Source of the DNA: Planctomycetota bacterium | GTDB lineage: Bacteria > Planctomycetota > Planctomycetia > Pirellulales > Pirellulaceae | Assembly: GCA_026692885.1 (NCBI GenBank) | Contig: JAPLNJ010000017.1 | Span: forward strand, 1-7,489 | DNA length: 7,489 nt | Reading direction: 5' to 3' | Shown: piece by piece, positions 4,798 to 7,489 of the stretch | How the letters are laid out: each line of letters begins with the position of its first letter | Numbering within the stretch: the first letter of the stretch is position 1 | Program-made: the position numbers and the translations under genes | The notes under the pieces: model-generated | What the model was told of the DNA's origin: nothing | The model's input: the letters and a program-made list of their open reading frames with translations, nothing else | The model's database searches: none

Positions 4798-6426
4798 ATG
4801 CGACTGGTCGCGTGTTCGGCAGCGTTGCTCTTCCTTCCGGCCGTGTTCGGCTTGGCCGCCGAGCAGGATCTGCCCACTTTCACCGACGTCACCGAGCAGG
4901 CAGGCATCCACTTCAAGCATAGTTTTGGGGACGTGGAGCTGAAGAACATCGTCCAGGGGACCGGCTCCGGGGCCATGTTCTTCGACTACGATGGCGACGG
5001 TTGGCTGGACATCTACTTGGTGTGCGGGCGCTGGAACCAGGACATCAGCAGCAACCGTAGCCGCCACCTGCGCGGAAAACTCAGCAACAAGCTGTATCAC
5101 AACAACCGCGATGGCACGTTCACCGATGTGACCGAGAAGGCGGGTGTCGCGGGCCAGCACTTCGCGTCCGGCGTCTCCGCGGCGGATTACGACGGCGACG
5201 GTAACATCGATCTGTTGGTGCTCTGCTACGGTCACAATGAGCTGTATCACAACAACGGCGACGGAACGTTCACCGATGTCACCGAGCAGTCGGGTCTGGC
5301 CCGAGAAACCCGTTGGAGCCTTGCCGCGGGTTGGTTCGACTACAACAACGACGGCCGTTTGGACGTCTACGTGGTGAACTATCTGAAATATGACCCCAAC
5401 TTCATTCCGCCGTATTATGCGCCCCAAGGTTATCCTGGCCCCTTGAGCTATCCCGGCGAGCCTGACGCCCTGTTTCGCAACAACGGCGACGGGACGTTCA
5501 CGGACGTGACCAAGGAGGCGGGGATGTGGAACCCCGACGGCCGCGGCATGAGTATGGCGATCGCCGACCTGAACAACGACGGGCTTCTGGACGTGTACGT
5601 CACCAACGACGCCATGGCCAGCAATTTGTACGTGAACCTCGGCAACGGGAAGTTCGAAGACCAGGGTTTGCTGTGGGGCCTCGCCTTTGGGGAAGGCGGT
5701 CAGGGGGTTTCTTCGATGGGGCCGATCGTGGGCGACGTCGACCGCGATGGCCTATGGGACGTATTTGTCCCCGCCATGCACTATGGTTCTTTGCACATGA
5801 ACCGCGGTCAGTTCTTCGAGGACAAGACGGCCAACGCGGGGCTGACGCTGATCGTCAGTCAGTATACCGGCTGGGGAGCCGTCTTCTTCGACTATGACAA
5901 TGATGGCTACCTCGACTTCTTTCAGGCCAACGGCGACGCCCATCACGAGTACCCCGAAGAAGCAGTGCTCTGTCGCAACAATGGCAAGGGCCAGTTCATC
6001 GATGTCGCCCGGCAATCGGGAGACTATTTCCACCACAAGTATGTCGGCCGCGGCGCGGCCTTCGGTGATTTCAACAACGACGGGAACGTCGATCTCCTGG
6101 TGGCTAATCTCAACGATTCACCCCGTCTGCTGCGCAACAACGGCAGCCAGAAGCACAACTGGCTGACCATCGTCGCCAAACTGCCCAACGGACGGTCGGA
6201 CGCAGTCGGCTCGCTGGTCACCGTCACCACCGGCTCGTTGAAGCAAAAAGCCTACGTCGGGCTGGCCCAAGGCTACTTATCGCAATCCGATCCCCGGTCG
6301 CATTTCGGACTGGGGAAAGCCAAGCAGGCCGACCGCGTCGAGATCCGCTGGTCGAATGGGCGCGTGACGGAATTGAAGGATGTGGCCGCCAATCAGTTCC
6401 TCCAAGTGGTTCAGCCAGCCAAGTGA
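4798..6426 (+). CDS. CRTAC1-type secreted seven-bladed propeller protein with ASPIC/UnbV domain
   Basis: A 542-residue protein from the 4798 ATG. Signal peptide at residues 1-20 (MRLVACSAALLFLPAVFGLA, then AEQ). The body is a run of FG-GAP/VCBS blades with calcium-loop motifs: DYDGDGWLD (63-71), DYDGDGNID (130-138), DYNNDGRLD (181-189), DLNNDGLLD (257-265), DVDRDGLWD (313-321), DYDNDGYLD (365-373), DFNNDGNVD (424-432). Seven matching F-x-D-type strands (such as FTDVTEQAG) precede or separate these, so a seven-bladed propeller is likely. The C-terminal ASPIC/UnbV domain spans about 455-540 (VGSLVTV, QGYLSQSDPRSHFGLG, VEIRWSNGRV, VAANQFLQV). Family role: calcium-binding extracellular scaffold; molecular function unknown, very common in Planctomycetota. 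It is intact, ends in TGA, and sits 10 nt before the cytochrome gene. Confidence 0.93.
   Translation: MRLVACSAALLFLPAVFGLAAEQDLPTFTDVTEQAGIHFKHSFGDVELKNIVQGTGSGAMFFDYDGDGWLDIYLVCGRWNQDISSNRSRHLRGKLSNKLYHNNRDGTFTDVTEKAGVAGQHFASGVSAADYDGDGNIDLLVLCYGHNELYHNNGDGTFTDVTEQSGLARETRWSLAAGWFDYNNDGRLDVYVVNYLKYDPNFIPPYYAPQGYPGPLSYPGEPDALFRNNGDGTFTDVTKEAGMWNPDGRGMSMAIADLNNDGLLDVYVTNDAMASNLYVNLGNGKFEDQGLLWGLAFGEGGQGVSSMGPIVGDVDRDGLWDVFVPAMHYGSLHMNRGQFFEDKTANAGLTLIVSQYTGWGAVFFDYDNDGYLDFFQANGDAHHEYPEEAVLCRNNGKGQFIDVARQSGDYFHHKYVGRGAAFGDFNNDGNVDLLVANLNDSPRLLRNNGSQKHNWLTIVAKLPNGRSDAVGSLVTVTTGSLKQKAYVGLAQGYLSQSDPRSHFGLGKAKQADRVEIRWSNGRVTELKDVAANQFLQVVQPAK
5091..5286 (+). repeat. Tandem blade duplication within the CRTAC1 gene
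   Basis: The 46 bp at 5091-5136 and 5241-5286 start with the same GCTGTATCACAACAAC and differ at about four positions, exactly 150 bp (50 codons) apart. They encode LYHNNRDGTFTDVTE and LYHNNGDGTFTDVTE. A third, more diverged copy begins near 5470 (LFRNNGDGTFTDVTK). The nucleotide-level identity, beyond the protein constraint, suggests recent blade duplication or gene conversion. Confidence 0.6.
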
Positions 6427-6427
6427 G

Positions 6428-6432
6428 CGGAG
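6428..6432 (+). promoter_or_regulatory. Ribosome binding site of the multihaem cytochrome gene
   Basis: CGGAG lies just after the CRTAC1 stop, 4 nt before the ATG at 6437 and 7 nt before a second ATG at 6440. The second ATG is the better-spaced start; the two proteins differ by one Met. The earlier in-frame ATG at 6380 lies inside the CRTAC1 tail and lacks a signal peptide at its N-terminus. Confidence 0.5.
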
Positions 6433-6945
6433 TCGCATGATGCCAACCAAGATCACCGCCTGTCTACCACTGCTTGCCGTCGCACTGCTGTCCTGCGTGC
6501 CGCCGTTCAGTCGGGCGAAGGGGGCGGAGCGGGAGAAGCAAGCCGTCTACGTTGGGGCGCGAGTCTGCGCCACGTGCCACGAAGGCAAGCACGCGGGCGA
6601 TCAGTTCACCCGCTGGTACCAATCCAAGCATGCGCAGGCTTTCACCAGTCTGTCCCGACCGGAAGCCCAAGACATCGCGCGGTTCAGCGGTATTCCCATG
6701 GATCCTTCTCCGCGATGGCGTGCAGTGCGAGAAGTGTCATGGCCCCGGCAGCGAGCATGTGGATGCCAAAGGGGAAGGCCAGCGGGCGAAGCTGATGATG
6801 CCGACGAAGAACGACTGTCTGAACTGTCACAAGGCCAAGGGCTCGCATACCCGCGTCCTCAAGGACCCGACCGTGGATTTGGAGAAGGGCTGGCTGCAGA
6901 TTTCGCATCCGACACCCAAGGACTGGAAACTCGTCGGACTGAACT

Positions 6946-6962
6946 GGCCGGCTTCGCCGGCC
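6946..6962. repeat. Perfect 7-bp hairpin next to the duplicated segment
   Basis: GGCCGGC (6946-6952), loop TTC, GCCGGCC (6956-6962). The stem is all G/C and ends 4 nt before the 65-bp repeat copy. It lies inside coding sequence (LNWPASPAD), so it is unlikely to be a terminator. Such a stem can stall polymerase and promote template switching. Confidence 0.55.
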
Positions 6963-6966
6963 GACA

Positions 6967-7031
6967 TGGCCGTGAAGCAGATCGCCCATCCGAGTCAACC
7001 GGTGCGGCACCCTGAGCCGCCGCGTTATAAG
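6967..7031 (+). repeat. 65-bp direct repeat, copy 1 (probable inserted copy)
   Basis: Identical to 7302-7366 except for one base (CCCTGAG here, CCCCGAG there), start-to-start distance 335 bp. It encodes AVKQIAHPSQPVRHPEPPRYK in the frame of module 1. That frame has already supplied its own equivalent (WLQISHPTPK) just upstream, so this copy is redundant. The sequence after it resumes in another frame as VGVREDPRISVT. Confidence 0.9.
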
Positions 7032-7489
7032 TGGGAGTTCGAGAGGACCCGCGGATCAGCGTCACCTGTCTGAAATGCCATGCCACAATCTATCATGCAG
7101 CGGCGGGCGGACAGTTGGAAACCTACACCGTCCACGAAGGGGTGAGTTGCGAGGCCTGCCACGGGCCCGGCAGCACGTATTCCCCCGAGCCCGTGATGAA
7201 AGACAAGGCGGCGGCCGCCGCCGCTGGCCTGAAGAAAGTCACTGCGGAGACCTGCCAGTCCTGCCACGTCAACGCCCATGGCAAGCCGTTCGACTACGAG
7301 TTGGCCGTGAAGCAGATCGCCCATCCGAGTCAACCGGTGCGGCACCCCGAGCCGCCGCGTTATAAGACGCCGATCAACTTGGCATTCCGGCCGGGTGGAC
7401 AAGAACTCTACGTGGCCTGCGAGGCCTCCTCCAGTGCGATCGTCGTAGAGCTGGCCACGCGGCGTAAGGTCGCCGAGATCCCTGTCGGC
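7031..7489 (+). pseudogene. Multihaem cytochrome module 2 fused to YVTN-type propeller (runs off the window)
   Basis: An open frame from 7031 to the right edge, preceded by a stop at 7028-7030, so it has no start of its own. It reads VGVREDPRISVTCLKCHAT (CLKCH 7067-7081), then HEGVSCEACHGPGS (CEACH 7148-7162), an alanine-rich KDKAAAAAAGLKK, and ETCQSCHVNAHGK (CQSCH 7253-7267). The second repeat copy follows (AVKQIAHP...), then TPINLAFRPGGQELYVACEASS and VVELATRRKVAEIPVG, the first blade of a YVTN/NHL-like propeller. Compared with module 1 it lacks the first quarter (YVGA..CATCH..QFTRWYQSKHAQAF). I read it as the continuation of the 6437 gene, not a separate one. The downstream part is outside the window and may be intact. 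Haem-plus-propeller fusions are typical of planctomycete secreted redox proteins; substrate unknown. Confidence 0.75.
7302..7366 (+). repeat. 65-bp direct repeat, copy 2 (probable original)
   Basis: This copy sits in an uninterrupted frame joining the last haem motif (CQSCH) to the propeller (TPINLAF), so it looks like the native location. It encodes the conserved-looking QIAHP linker that corresponds to QISHP in module 1. Confidence 0.9.

Larger units (their letters stand above)
6437..7073 (+). pseudogene. Multihaem c-type cytochrome, module 1 (frameshifted, internal deletion)
   Basis: It begins with an export signal (MMPTKITACLPLLAVALLSC, cleavage near AKG-AE or lipobox-like LLSC). The haem module opens with YVGARVCATCHEG (CATCH at 6566-6580) and QFTRWYQSKHAQAF, typical of planctomycete cytochrome c554-like proteins. 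Reading in this frame fails after GIPMDP (about 6706). The protein continues in the next frame from LLRDGVQCEKCHGPGSEH (CEKCH 6726-6740) through CLNCHKAKGSH (CLNCH 6816-6830) to GWLQISHPTPKDWK. Alignment with module 2 of the same protein shows about 25 residues missing at the jump, including a C-x-x-C-H site. After WPASPAD the frame enters the 65-bp repeat and ends at TGA 7071-7073. Intact, this would be a secreted electron-transfer protein, third gene of the operon. Decay or sequence error are both possible. Confidence 0.75.

Noticed and set aside
3819..4976. Long reverse-strand open frame (385 codons) opposite the HzsA-like and CRTAC1 genes
   Set aside because: It is antisense to two proteins with clear motifs, crosses their boundary, and has the low-complexity composition of a high-GC shadow frame with no ribosome site or signal.
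4120..5427. Long reverse-strand open frame (435 codons) with Val/Ile-rich repeats
   Set aside because: The VVVVE-type repeats are the reverse-strand image of the Asp/Asn-rich calcium loops in the CRTAC1 propeller. It is a shadow frame.
6696..6705. CCATGGATCC (overlapping NcoI and BamHI sites) at the cytochrome deletion junction, as a possible cloning scar
   Set aside because: The bases also encode the expected IPMDP residues and no vector sequence follows, so coincidence is more likely.
1..7489. CRISPR array, tRNA, rRNA or insertion-sequence transposase
   Set aside because: No regularly spaced repeats, no cloverleaf or rRNA-like stretch, and no transposase motifs were seen on either strand.

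Overview
The window looks like a piece of a Planctomycetota chromosome, of roughly Pirellulales-like character; this is an inference from gene content, not a taxonomic proof. The evidence is a DUF1559 pseudopilin-like protein with a perfect H-X9-DG C-terminal motif, a CRTAC1-type propeller protein with an ASPIC/UnbV tail, a propeller-plus-dihaem protein of the hydrazine-synthase-alpha-related (HzsA-like) type, a multihaem cytochrome fused to a YVTN-type propeller, and high G+C. Almost every product carries an export signal or a membrane segment.

Layout. Positions 1-96 (minus strand) hold the start of a secreted protein running off the left edge. Positions 97-587 are a divergent intergenic region with a REP-type GC hairpin framed by about 25-bp inverted repeats, plus several short dyads. 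Position 588 begins an exported class I methyltransferase. Next come a 40-residue membrane mini-protein (1429-1551) and, overlapping it by ATGA, the DUF1559 gene (1548-2435). After a featureless 270-bp gap, a tightly spaced three-gene block of exported redox or propeller proteins runs to the right edge. It consists of the HzsA-like protein (2706-4793, split by an in-frame TGA), the CRTAC1/ASPIC-UnbV protein (4798-6426) and a multihaem cytochrome/YVTN-propeller fusion (6437 to the edge, truncated by the window).

The main surprise is that two of the three operon genes are visibly damaged while the gene between them is intact. The HzsA-like gene has a TGA at codon 192 with homologous-looking sequence continuing in the same frame. 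In the cytochrome gene, comparison of its two internal modules shows module 1 lacking a stretch of about 25 residues carrying its second haem site. Module 2 lacks its first haem half and has in its place a 65-bp near-exact copy of a sequence found 335 bp downstream, next to a perfect hairpin. The reading frame changes at each lesion. This is either genuine gene decay with a templated rearrangement or a sequencing or assembly fault; raw reads would decide.

Together the operon would encode a cell-surface or periplasmic c-type haem electron-transfer assembly with large propeller scaffolds. The substrate cannot be read from the sequence.
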